This document shows positions 5,128 through 11,478 of a stretch of DNA of 12,607 nucleotides, in pieces. The notes beneath the pieces were generated by a model. The model was not told the origin of the DNA and made no database searches. It saw only the letters and a list, made by a program, of their open reading frames with translations. Within the stretch, counting starts at the first letter, position 1; each line of letters begins with the position of its first letter. Made by a program: the position numbers and the translations under genes. The stretch lies in assembly GCA_913050205.1 (NCBI GenBank), contig CAJXAU010000021.1:1-12607 (forward strand), given 5' to 3'. The stretch is from an uncultured Verrucomicrobiota bacterium (GTDB taxonomy: Bacteria > Verrucomicrobiota > Verrucomicrobiia > Limisphaerales > UBA1096).

Positions 5128-6387
5128 ATGAGTAAAAACTCTGGATTCATGAAGGCACTCAAGTGCCGCGAGTGCGGGCGGGAATATCCGCTCGAGGCCA
5201 CCCACGTTTGCGAGTTCGACTTCGGTCCGCTTGAGGTGGCGTACGACTACGACAAAATCAAAAAGTCGCTGACCAAGGACGCCTTGGCCAAGCGCCCGCA
5301 TACCATGTGGCGCTTTCGGGAACTTCTCCCGGTCGCGGAAGAACCGACGGTGGGCACAGGCGTGGGCTACACGCCGCTGGTTAAAGCTGATCGCTTGGCC
5401 AAGTGGCTCGGGGTGCGTGAAGCTTGGGTGAAAAACGACGCCGTCAATTACCCGACGCTATCTTTCAAGGATCGTGTGGTCAGCGTGGCCCTGAGCCGTG
5501 CCCGTGAGCTTGGCTTTAAGACAGTGGCCTGCGCGTCGACCGGTAACCTTGCCAACTCGGTGGCCGCCAATGCGGCCTCAGCCGGACTGGACTCGTTCGT
5601 ATTTATTCCTGCCGACCTCGAGGAAGGTAAGATTCTAAACTCACTCATTTACGGTGCCCGTGTCGTGGGCATTCGAGGGCACTATGACGAGGTGAACCGC
5701 TTGTGCGCCGAGATTGCCGGCAAGTACGGCTGGGCGTTCGTCAATGTGAACATGCGCCCGTATTATGCTGAAGGCTCAAAGAGCATGGCGTTCGAGATCG
5801 CCGAGCAGCTGAACTGGAAGCTGCCACAGCACACCGTCGCACCGATGGCCTCCGGCTCATTGCTCACAAAGATTCACAAGGGCTACCAAGAGTTGATAAA
5901 GCTTGGCCTCGCGGAGGATTCCAAGCCGGTCGTGCACGGCGCACAGGCCACAGGCTGCTCACCGATCTCAGCCGCATACAAGGACGGCAAGGATTTCTTC
6001 AAGCCGGTCAAGCCGGACACCATCGCCAAGTCGCTCGCGATCGGCACACCAGCGGACGGCTTTTACGCACTGAAGGTGATGAAGGAAACCGGAGGCGCAT
6101 CGGACGACGTCAGCGACGACGAAATTCGCGATGCCATGAAGGCGCTCGCGGAGTGCGAAGGCATATTCACCGAGACTGCCGGCGGCGTGACCGTTGGCAC
6201 GGCCAAGAAACTGGTTGCCTCGGGCAAGATTCCCGCCGAGGATTCCGTTGTCCTTTGTGTGACCGGTAATGGCCTGAAGACGCTCGATGCCGTGCAGGGC
6301 CGTGTAGGTGAGCCGGACGAAATCAAGCCGAGCTTGAGGGAGTTCGAGGAGCTAATCGAGTCCGACACGAAGGTCAAAACCAAGTAA
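5128..6387 (+). CDS. Threonine-synthase-like PLP enzyme under SAM-I control, 419 aa (possible homocysteine/cysteine synthase)
   Basis: A fold-type II PLP enzyme most like threonine synthase. The start at 5128 is set by the riboswitch, since the frame runs upstream into aptamer and terminator; AGAGAA is a weak ribosome site. A zinc-ribbon-like N-terminus has C13, C16 and C28, but the usual fourth Cys is absent (CEFDFGPLEVAYDY instead of a CxCGG-type ending). The PLP lysine is K114 in YPTLSFKDR, where typical ThrC has NPTGSFKDRG. ASTGNLANSVAANAASAGL is the substrate-side loop. The PLP-phosphate loop reads VAPMASGSLL where typical ThrC has a GNxGN-like motif. CVTGNGLKT is near the C-terminus. 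These differences, SAM control and the CysO-like gene 12 bp downstream suggest a paralogue that makes homocysteine (or cysteine) with a protein thiocarboxylate. Plain threonine synthase is the alternative. Two TTGGCCAA copies lie inside. Confidence 0.85.
   Translation: MSKNSGFMKALKCRECGREYPLEATHVCEFDFGPLEVAYDYDKIKKSLTKDALAKRPHTMWRFRELLPVAEEPTVGTGVGYTPLVKADRLAKWLGVREAWVKNDAVNYPTLSFKDRVVSVALSRARELGFKTVACASTGNLANSVAANAASAGLDSFVFIPADLEEGKILNSLIYGARVVGIRGHYDEVNRLCAEIAGKYGWAFVNVNMRPYYAEGSKSMAFEIAEQLNWKLPQHTVAPMASGSLLTKIHKGYQELIKLGLAEDSKPVVHGAQATGCSPISAAYKDGKDFFKPVKPDTIAKSLAIGTPADGFYALKVMKETGGASDDVSDDEIRDAMKALAECEGIFTETAGGVTVGTAKKLVASGKIPAEDSVVLCVTGNGLKTLDAVQGRVGEPDEIKPSLREFEELIESDTKVKTK
5284..5291. 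repeat. TTGGCCAA palindrome in the ThrC-like gene
   Basis: Read as Ala-Leu-Ala-Lys-Arg between the zinc-ribbon-like region and the PLP domain. The context GCCTTGGCCAAGCG matches the long form at most positions. Confidence 0.65.
5395..5402. repeat. TTGGCCAA palindrome in the ThrC-like gene
   Basis: Read as Arg-Leu-Ala-Lys-Trp, 111 bp after the previous copy and in the same frame. Confidence 0.65.
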
Positions 6388-6399
6388 CGATTTTTCAGA

Positions 6400-6675
6400 A
6401 TGGCAGCAACAGTACGCATCCCCACACCGCTTCGTAAGCTCACGAACGAGCAGGAAACCGTGGAAGTCGAATCCGCCACCATCGGCACCGCCGTGGAGGA
6501 ATTGGAAGGGAAATTCCCCGGCATCAAGGAACGGCTCGTCGATGAAGAGGGCGAAATTCGCCGCTTCGTTAACGTCTATGTCAACGAGGAGGACATTCGG
6601 TTTCTTGAGAATCAGAATACTCCGTTGAAGGACGGAGATGACGTCAGCATCATTCCCGCCATCGCGGGAGGTTGA
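6400..6675 (+). CDS. CysO/MoaD/ThiS-type ubiquitin-like sulfur carrier, 91 aa
   Basis: A small beta-grasp protein ending in Gly-Gly (PAIAGG), the tail that is adenylated and converted to a C-terminal thiocarboxylate in this family. It resembles Mycobacterium tuberculosis CysO more than MoaD or ThiS: VRIPTPLRKLT at the N-terminus, the middle block FPGIKERLVDEEG, then RRFVNVYVNEEDIRF, and DGDDVSIIPAIAGG. Because it already ends in GG, no processing protease is needed. CysO supplies sulfur to a PLP enzyme (CysM); here the adjacent PLP enzyme is threonine-synthase-like, which suggests an analogous pair. No activating E1-like enzyme or JAMM protease is in the window. It starts 12 bp after the preceding stop and has no clear Shine-Dalgarno, so it probably depends on coupling. 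Confidence 0.88.
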   Translation: MAATVRIPTPLRKLTNEQETVEVESATIGTAVEELEGKFPGIKERLVDEEGEIRRFVNVYVNEEDIRFLENQNTPLKDGDDVSIIPAIAGG

Positions 6676-6684
6676 GGCAGAGTC

Positions 6685-7011
6685 ATGGCAGCCAAAAAAA
6701 AGGCAGCCAAGCCGGCACGCAAGGCCGCGAAGAAAGCAGTTCGCAAAACCAAGCGTACTGCCAACTCACGGAAGACTGCGCGGTTGTGGCTGATGTTCCC
6801 GCAACGTCTCATCACCAAGCCGGTCGTCTGGGAGCTGTCCCAAAAATTCCCGGTTATCACCAACGTCCGCCAAGCCAGTGTCACCGGCGAGATTGGTCTG
6901 GTCTGCCTTGAGCTGGACGGCTTGGCCAACGACGTGAAAAAAGCCGTCACCTGGCTGGAACGCCGGGGAGTGAGCGTCGAGCCGGTCGAGATCAACGTCA
7001 TCGAGAGCTGA
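6685..7011 (+). CDS. NIL-domain protein with Lys/Ala-rich N-terminal tail, 108 aa
   Basis: Residues about 33-108 fit the NIL domain (an ACT-like ferredoxin fold also found at the C-terminus of MetN methionine transporters and in homocysteine-forming NIL-ferredoxin proteins): RLWLMFPQRLITKPVVWELSQ, FPVITNVRQASVTGEIG, and VKKAVTWLERRGVSVEPVE. Residues 1-32 are a histone-H1-like tail rich in Lys, Ala and Arg (AAKKKAAKPARKAAKKAVRK), which is not part of the domain. GAGG (6674-6677) at 7-nt spacing supports the start at 6685, so the tail is probably translated. It lies 9 bp after the sulfur carrier and is the last gene of the SAM-riboswitch operon. Possible role: sensing or binding methionine or homocysteine, or partnering the PLP enzyme. 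The function of the tail is unknown. Confidence 0.82.
   Translation: MAAKKKAAKPARKAAKKAVRKTKRTANSRKTARLWLMFPQRLITKPVVWELSQKFPVITNVRQASVTGEIGLVCLELDGLANDVKKAVTWLERRGVSVEPVEINVIES
6922..6929. repeat. TTGGCCAA palindrome in the NIL gene
   Basis: Read as Gly-Leu-Ala-Asn-Asp, so the 3' flank differs from the usual AAG. Confidence 0.6.
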
Positions 7012-7038
7012 CACGCCTCCGCTTGGCCAAGCGCTTGG
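7011..7038. repeat. Palindromic junction between the convergent NIL and tsaB genes
   Basis: The 28 bp between the two stops are almost filled by the full CGCTTGGCCAAGCG (7020-7033) followed by a half-copy GCTTGG. The stretch 7011-7033 matches 9821-9843 at 22 of 23 positions. As RNA from either strand it can form a hairpin, but no T-run follows, so a terminator role is uncertain. Confidence 0.7.
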
Positions 7039-7039
7039 T

Positions 7040-7693
7040 CTACAGTGGAGGAATATCACGCAACGGCGGCGCCTTCACAAAATCGACCTTGCGGAGGTAC
7101 ACCGGCTCCAGCTCGGACGCCTCGACAAATTCTGTTCGCTTGGCCGCCAGTCGACCCACGAATTCCGCCGAAGGAAATGCCTCTGTCGCCTCCGGATACT
7201 TCTTGGCCAAGCTTGGCCCCACAACCGGTTGCCCGCTCGAGAGGAGAGACTCAAACTCGTCCTGCTTGGCCAAGCGGGTCGGCTCAAGGTTTCGCATGCC
7301 ATCATCTCCAAGCTCGAACTTGGCCAGATAAAATTCGCCCCGTGCAGCATCGACTGCAAAAGTAATCTCACCTCGTGCTCCGGCAAATTGCCGACCAATA
7401 GCCAGCGCCTCCAGGCTTTCCACTGCCTGCACCCGGATGCCGATGCCGAGTTGCCAGCCCTGCGTTAGTGCGATCGCCGCACGGATGCCGGTGTACGAGC
7501 CGGGGCCAATACCAACTGCGATGCACTCGATGTCCGCCCGATTCGTTTTCGCCTCGGTGAGGGTGGACTCAATTAACTGAACCGCCGCTGTGTTGCGACC
7601 TTCGGTAATGATGTTCTCGGCAAGCAACCGCTCTCCATTCAACACAGCCACACTCCGGTGATCGGAGGAAAATTCAACCGCCAAAATCTTCAT
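7040..7693 (-). CDS. tsaB: TsaB, tRNA threonylcarbamoyladenosine (t6A) biosynthesis protein
   Basis: A non-catalytic ASKHA-fold partner of TsaD needed with TsaE for the t6A37 modification of ANN-decoding tRNAs in the cytoplasm. Diagnostic blocks are MKILAVEFSSDHRSVAVL at the N-terminus, AVGIGPGSYTGIRAAIALTQG, and FAVDAARGEFYLAKFEL. Start: the ATG at 7693 is preferred over the in-frame ATG at 7723 because GGAGG (7701-7705, minus-strand sense) precedes it at 7-nt spacing and the family begins MxILAxxxS. The gene overlaps the end of tsaE by 20 nt, so the two are surely cotranscribed. At 217 aa it is of normal length. Two TTGGCCAA copies give SLAKKYP and RLAKQDE in the variable C-terminal half. 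Confidence 0.93.
   Translation of the reverse strand: MKILAVEFSSDHRSVAVLNGERLLAENIITEGRNTAAVQLIESTLTEAKTNRADIECIAVGIGPGSYTGIRAAIALTQGWQLGIGIRVQAVESLEALAIGRQFAGARGEITFAVDAARGEFYLAKFELGDDGMRNLEPTRLAKQDEFESLLSSGQPVVGPSLAKKYPEATEAFPSAEFVGRLAAKRTEFVEASELEPVYLRKVDFVKAPPLRDIPPL
7203..7210. repeat. TTGGCCAA palindrome in tsaB
   Basis: Read on the minus strand as Ser-Leu-Ala-Lys-Lys. It is followed on the plus strand by GCTTGGCC, a near-tandem degenerate copy. Confidence 0.65.
7266..7273. repeat. TTGGCCAA palindrome in tsaB
   Basis: The context GCTTGGCCAAGCG is complete on the 3' side. Read on the minus strand as Arg-Leu-Ala-Lys-Gln. Confidence 0.65.
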
Positions 7694-8147
7694 ACACAAT
7701 CCTCCGTTGAGTCTCGCCTTCATCAGTCAGTTTGACCAACCGAAGCGTGGTGCCATTGGCAGGGCGAGCCGACTCCGGCAACGGCTGACCAGGCTTCCAG
7801 TCGGCAAACAGCCACCTCTCAAACCACTCGACGGCGGCAACCCCGTCCGGGGCCGTCAGAAAATGTTCCAGCCCTGCCCCGACAATTTCGGCAGGCGTCT
7901 CGAGTCGGTAAAGGTCGATGTGGGCCAACGGTAACTGCCCCTCGTCGTGTTCCTGAAGCAGGGCGAACGTCGGCGAATTCACCGTTGCCTCGATGCCCAA
8001 TCCGGCTGCTAGGCCCTTGACCAGTTGTGTTTTACCCGTGCCCAAGTCACCCATCAGACCGATTACCCAGCCGGCCGAGACTTCCGCCGCCCAGCTTCGG
8101 CCCAGTTCCAGCGTTTCGTCGGGGCTATTGGAAATGTACGAATCCAC
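7674..8147 (-). CDS. tsaE: TsaE, ATPase of t6A tRNA modification
   Basis: A P-loop ATPase that drives the TsaB-TsaD-TsaE cycle of t6A synthesis. Walker A is GDLGTGKT (about residues 33-40), followed by the family motif VNSPTFALLQEH, the Walker-B-like HIDLYRL, and VEWFERW. The start is ambiguous: GTG at 8147 has AAAGGAG (8158-8164) at 10-nt spacing, whereas TTG at 8156 lies only 1 nt from that site, so I take the GTG (157 aa). It overlaps the 3' end of thiL by 23 nt and the start of tsaB by 20 nt, indicating translational coupling across three genes. The partner tsaD is not in the window. Confidence 0.92.
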   Translation of the reverse strand: MDSYISNSPDETLELGRSWAAEVSAGWVIGLMGDLGTGKTQLVKGLAAGLGIEATVNSPTFALLQEHDEGQLPLAHIDLYRLETPAEIVGAGLEHFLTAPDGVAAVEWFERWLFADWKPGQPLPESARPANGTTLRLVKLTDEGETQRRIVYEDFGG

Positions 8148-9078
8148 GAGTGGCAAACTCCTTTGTGCCGTCCTTTTGTTTAATCTTCAGCCCAGGCTCG
8201 GCAACGATCTTGCCGATGCAACTGATCGGGGTGTCGGGGAATGCTTTGCGGAATTGATCGAGCAGCGCGACGGCGTTGCCTTGTCCCAGAGTGAAGCAAA
8301 GCTCGTAGTCTTCTCCGTCTGTCAATGCCGCGATCAATGGCGGTTTGGCCGCATCCGATTCGCGGGCTCGCAACCTCGCTTCTCGGCGGATTGGCAGGGC
8401 AGTCTCCAGCAGTTCCGCCCCTGCGTTAGCTTGATCGAGAATGTGGCCAAGATCCCCGGCGAGGCCATCGCTGATATCGATCAGCGCACTGGGCAAAAAG
8501 TGTTCTGCCAACCAGCGCCCCTCGGGCAGACGCGGTTCAAAGTCAAGGTGATGCCCGGCGATCGAGCCTCCCAACTCGCCGGTGACCCAAATGCCGTCTC
8601 CCGGCTTGGCCCCCGAACGCAGGACACATCGATCTCGATCCACCTCGCCAACTACAGCGACGCTGAGAACCAAGCGTTCCGGGTTGGAAACCGTTTCGCC
8701 GCCCACTACCGCAACATCGTGCCGCTTGGCCAAGCGGTTGATACCGTCATAAATCGTCTCGACCATTGCACCGTCAAATCCATCCGGCAGGCCAAGCGTC
8801 ACAGTGGCCCAGCGCGGAGTCCCTGCCATGGCTGCGATGTCGCTGAGTGCCCGGCCAAGCGCTTTGTGGCCTACTTTTTCCGGCGCGGTTTCACGGGTGA
8901 AATGAATGCCCTCAACAACGGCGTCCGTCTTGTGAAGCTGCCATTTGCCGGAAACGCCGGCATCGATCACGGCACAGTCATCCCCGGCACCGACGATGAC
9001 CGAGTCATTGGTTGGCAGCTTGGTTTTCAAGCGCGTGATCAGCTCAAATTCGTTTGGGCTTTTCGTCTCATCACTCAT
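8125..9078 (-). CDS. thiL: Thiamine-monophosphate kinase
   Basis: Phosphorylates thiamine monophosphate to the cofactor thiamine diphosphate with ATP; PurM/SelD-like ATP-binding fold; last step of thiamine synthesis. Motifs in order are VIVGAGDDCAVI (about 28-38), KTDAVVEGIHF (50-60), ALSDIAAMAG (77-86), VVGGET, IDISDGLAGDLGHI, and LTDGEDYEL. The Asp-rich motifs for Mg-ATP are intact and 317 aa is normal. The ATG at 9078 overlaps the stop of the upstream gene in a TAATG arrangement, so the gene is translationally coupled to the CPBP protein. One full palindrome lies inside, at 8722-8737. Confidence 0.95.
   Translation of the reverse strand: MSDETKSPNEFELITRLKTKLPTNDSVIVGAGDDCAVIDAGVSGKWQLHKTDAVVEGIHFTRETAPEKVGHKALGRALSDIAAMAGTPRWATVTLGLPDGFDGAMVETIYDGINRLAKRHDVAVVGGETVSNPERLVLSVAVVGEVDRDRCVLRSGAKPGDGIWVTGELGGSIAGHHLDFEPRLPEGRWLAEHFLPSALIDISDGLAGDLGHILDQANAGAELLETALPIRREARLRARESDAAKPPLIAALTDGEDYELCFTLGQGNAVALLDQFRKAFPDTPISCIGKIVAEPGLKIKQKDGTKEFATRGFVHFQ
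8722..8737. repeat. 16-bp perfect palindrome in thiL
   Basis: CCGCTTGGCCAAGCGG is the longest perfectly symmetrical single copy inside a gene in this window. Read on the minus strand as Asn-Arg-Leu-Ala-Lys-Arg, in a surface-like loop sequence after a helix. Confidence 0.75.
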
Positions 9079-9824
9079 TACTGAATCATTGCGGGTTCAG
9101 GAAAATATTTTGTAGTCACCAAAATCAGAAGCACATTCACTCCATTAAACAACGCATGCGCCAAGATGGGAGCCAGCAAATTGTCCGTTTTCTCGTAAAT
9201 GAAAATCAACGCCAATCCCACGAATGTTAACGACAAAAACGTCAGCAGGTTTACGTGGAACAATCCGAAAAGAACCGCCGTTCCAATGGCTGCCACCTTC
9301 GGGTAACCGTTTTGTTTGATCGACGGATAAAGGATGCCGCGAAACAAAATCTCCTCCCCAATCGGCGCAACCACCACAGCCATGAGCACGAAGAAAATCA
9401 AAAACAAAATCCCCCCCTCAGATTGGGATTGTTCCGAGATCACCGTCACCAGCTTTTGTCCCTGCGGAGTTTCGCCGAACGCTTGGATGATCACACGGGA
9501 GAGTATCGATAGGATCGGGGCCACAAGAACGATCACGATTCCCCCTGCCAACCCAACCGCGAGACATGTTGTGAGTTTGCCGCGATTCAGGCCAAAGGTG
9601 TCTTTGAAGCGAATAGGTTTATCGTAAAACTTCGCGCTGATGAACATCCATGCGACGATCGAAACAAAAATGGACAACGGCATCACCGCCACGTTCACCG
9701 CCATTTGTTCCACCGAACCGGCCTCGGCCAAACCGGCCAATCCGCCGCCCATCCCGAGCGTGACCATCAGGATGCACCCCAGCCAGAGCAGCGACTCAGG
9801 ATGCCATGATCGTTGGGTTAACAC
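9078..9824 (-). CDS. CPBP-family (CAAX protease-like) membrane protein, about 248 aa
   Basis: An integral membrane protein of the Abi/CPBP glutamic-type protease family. With a GTG start at 9824, motif 1 is EEILFRG (E157, E158, R162), motif 2 is FGLFHVN (H190) and motif 3 is AHALFNGVN (H223, N227), so all proposed catalytic positions are present. Hydrophobic stretches indicate about seven or eight membrane segments. The frame stays open upstream to 9935, but that part lies inside the 3' end of purH and reads as low-complexity Pro/Ser-rich sequence, so the GTG 19 bp after the purH stop is more likely. No ATG lies before the first membrane helix. The Shine-Dalgarno is weak and the iterated palindrome occupies the junction. 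The physiological substrate is unknown. Confidence 0.88.
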   Translation of the reverse strand: MLTQRSWHPESLLWLGCILMVTLGMGGGLAGLAEAGSVEQMAVNVAVMPLSIFVSIVAWMFISAKFYDKPIRFKDTFGLNRGKLTTCLAVGLAGGIVIVLVAPILSILSRVIIQAFGETPQGQKLVTVISEQSQSEGGILFLIFFVLMAVVVAPIGEEILFRGILYPSIKQNGYPKVAAIGTAVLFGLFHVNLLTFLSLTFVGLALIFIYEKTDNLLAPILAHALFNGVNVLLILVTTKYFPEPAMIQ

Positions 9825-9843
9825 GCGTCCGCTTGGCCAAGCG
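9821..9843. repeat. Palindromic junction between purH and the CPBP gene
   Basis: A full CGCTTGGCCAAGCG (9830-9843) abuts the purH stop codon, and its flank overlaps the proposed GTG start. The 23 bp match 7011-7033 at 22 positions, so the repeat unit can be larger than the palindrome itself. Confidence 0.75.
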
Positions 9844-11400
9844 TCAGTGCTTGAAGTGCCGCCCCCCGGTGAAAGCCATGGCCATGCCGCGTTCGTTGGC
9901 AGCAGCGATGACTTCTTCGTCCCGCTTGGAGCCACCCGGCTGAATCGCCGCCGTAGCCCCGGCTTCGGCAGCGGCGATCAACCCATCGGCGAAAGGAAAA
10001 AAGGCGTCGCTGCAAACCGCGCTGCCCTTCAGGTCGAGACCCGCCTCGCCCGCCTTCCACACGGCAATCCGGCTCGAGTCCACGCGGCTCATTTGTCCGG
10101 CCCCCACGCCAAGTGTGCGATCCTTTCCGGCATAAAGTATGGCGTTTGATTTCAGGTGCTTCACAGCACGCCAGCCAAAAAGCATCGCTTTTAGTTCGTC
10201 CTCCGTGGGATGTCTTTCCGTGACCACTTCGAGATCAACCGCTGAGGTTTTCTTTAGGTCTCGCTCCTGCACGAGGAACGACTCAGCACCGACGGAGCGG
10301 ACATCCCATGGCACGGCGTTGGCCGGATTCAACTTCAGTTTCACCAAGCGCAGGTTCTTCTTCTGCTGAAGGAGGCCAAGCGCATCCTCCGAAAAATCTG
10401 GAGCCACAATGACCTCGGTGAAAATCTCACTGATCTGCTCGGCAGTGGCCAGATCGAGCGTGGAGTTGCAGGCGATGATTCCTCCGAACGGTGCCTGCTT
10501 GTCTGTGGCGAATGCCTTGTCCCAAGCCTCGGCCAGTGCCTCGGCCTGCCCCAGTCCGCAAGGGTTGGTGTGCTTGAGAATAGCCAGGGTGGGCGGGTCG
10601 GCATCATATTCGACAATCAGGTTTGCAGCAGCAGTTAGGTCGAGAATGTTGTTGTAAGACAGCGCCTTACCGTGAAGCTGTTCGTAAAATTCCCCAAACC
10701 GCCCATAGAGCGCTGCGCGCTGGTGGGGGTTTTCGCCGTAGCGTAAATCCTGTGTCTTGTCGGCACGCACAACGAGTTTGTCGGGGAGATCGGTTTCCGG
10801 CTGATCTGCGGCGTAGACATTGGCCAGATGCAACGCGATGGCCCCATCGTATGCCGAGGTGCGAGAGTAAACCTTCACCGCCAGCTCACGCCTCAACTCG
10901 AGCGTGGTGTCCCCACTGGTGGAAACCTGATCCGCCACTCGCCCGTAATCCACCGGATCAACCACCACGGTGACGCTTTGGTGATTTTTCGCGGCACTGC
11001 GCAACATGGACGGGCCACCAATATCGATGTTCTCGATGGCGTCTTCCAGCGTGACGTTGGGCTTGGCCACCGTCTGCTCAAACGGATAAAGGTTCACGAC
11101 AACGAGGTCGATCGGCTTGATGCCGTGCTCGCTGGTCGTGGCAACATGAGCGTCGTTCTCGCGGAGATAAAGCAGCCCACCATGCACCATCGGGTGCAGT
11201 GTCTTCACCCGCCCGTCGAGCATTTCTGGAAAACCGGTGTAGTCGCTAAGATCCATCACCTCGATGCCGGCTTCACGCAGTACTTTGGCGGTGCCTCCGG
11301 TCGAGAGGATTTCCACACCGGCACGGGAAAGCACCTCTGCGAATGGAACAAGGTCAGTCTTGTCGGAAACGGATATGAGCGCGCGCTCGATCTTGGACAT
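9844..11400 (-). CDS. purH: Bifunctional AICAR transformylase / IMP cyclohydrolase
   Basis: Catalyses the last two steps of IMP synthesis: formylation of AICAR by 10-formyl-THF, then ring closure to IMP. The N-terminal cyclohydrolase domain (about 1-200) shows STGGTAKVL, GRVKTLHPMVHGG, NLYPFEQTV and IGGPSMLRSAAKNH. The C-terminal transformylase domain (about 200-518) shows RYGENPHQ, the KHTNPCG catalytic Lys-His, APFGG, LGVGAGQMSRVDS, SDAFFPFADG, QPGGSKRD and the terminal TGGRHFKH. At 518 aa it is the usual length and looks complete. The ATG at 11400 gives the standard MSKIERALISVSDK start, although no clear Shine-Dalgarno precedes it. Remarkably for this locus it has no TTGGCCAA in 1.56 kb. 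Confidence 0.97.
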   Translation of the reverse strand: MSKIERALISVSDKTDLVPFAEVLSRAGVEILSTGGTAKVLREAGIEVMDLSDYTGFPEMLDGRVKTLHPMVHGGLLYLRENDAHVATTSEHGIKPIDLVVVNLYPFEQTVAKPNVTLEDAIENIDIGGPSMLRSAAKNHQSVTVVVDPVDYGRVADQVSTSGDTTLELRRELAVKVYSRTSAYDGAIALHLANVYAADQPETDLPDKLVVRADKTQDLRYGENPHQRAALYGRFGEFYEQLHGKALSYNNILDLTAAANLIVEYDADPPTLAILKHTNPCGLGQAEALAEAWDKAFATDKQAPFGGIIACNSTLDLATAEQISEIFTEVIVAPDFSEDALGLLQQKKNLRLVKLKLNPANAVPWDVRSVGAESFLVQERDLKKTSAVDLEVVTERHPTEDELKAMLFGWRAVKHLKSNAILYAGKDRTLGVGAGQMSRVDSSRIAVWKAGEAGLDLKGSAVCSDAFFPFADGLIAAAEAGATAAIQPGGSKRDEEVIAAANERGMAMAFTGGRHFKH

Positions 11401-11402
11401 AG

Positions 11403-11478
11403 GATTTGCTTGGGGTTGCGTTGCCCTTTCTCGGGCTGAGCCATCGTCGCGCTTGGCCGCAAAAAATCAAGCACGATG
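11403..11478. other. purH leader region
   Basis: Between the palindrome cluster and the purH ATG. A T6 stretch (minus-strand sense, near 11460-11465) follows TTGATT, which weakly resembles a -35, but no convincing -10 was found. No conserved RNA motif such as a PurR box or purine riboswitch was recognised. Confidence 0.3.

Noticed and set aside
7993..9084. 363-codon open frame on the plus strand across tsaE and thiL
   Set aside because: It is the complement of two recognisable genes with intact catalytic motifs, and its own translation matches nothing I recognise.
9825..9935. N-terminal extension of the CPBP protein into purH
   Set aside because: The extension is Pro/Ser/Gly-rich, overlaps the conserved end of purH by 92 bp and includes the palindrome. 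The GTG after the purH stop is simpler.
10828..11439. 203-codon open frame on the plus strand antisense to purH
   Set aside because: purH is complete on the other strand. The antisense translation has no domain features.
11256..11474. 72-codon minus-strand frame between the secretin gene and purH
   Set aside because: Most of it runs inside purH in another frame, and no ribosome site or family resemblance was found.
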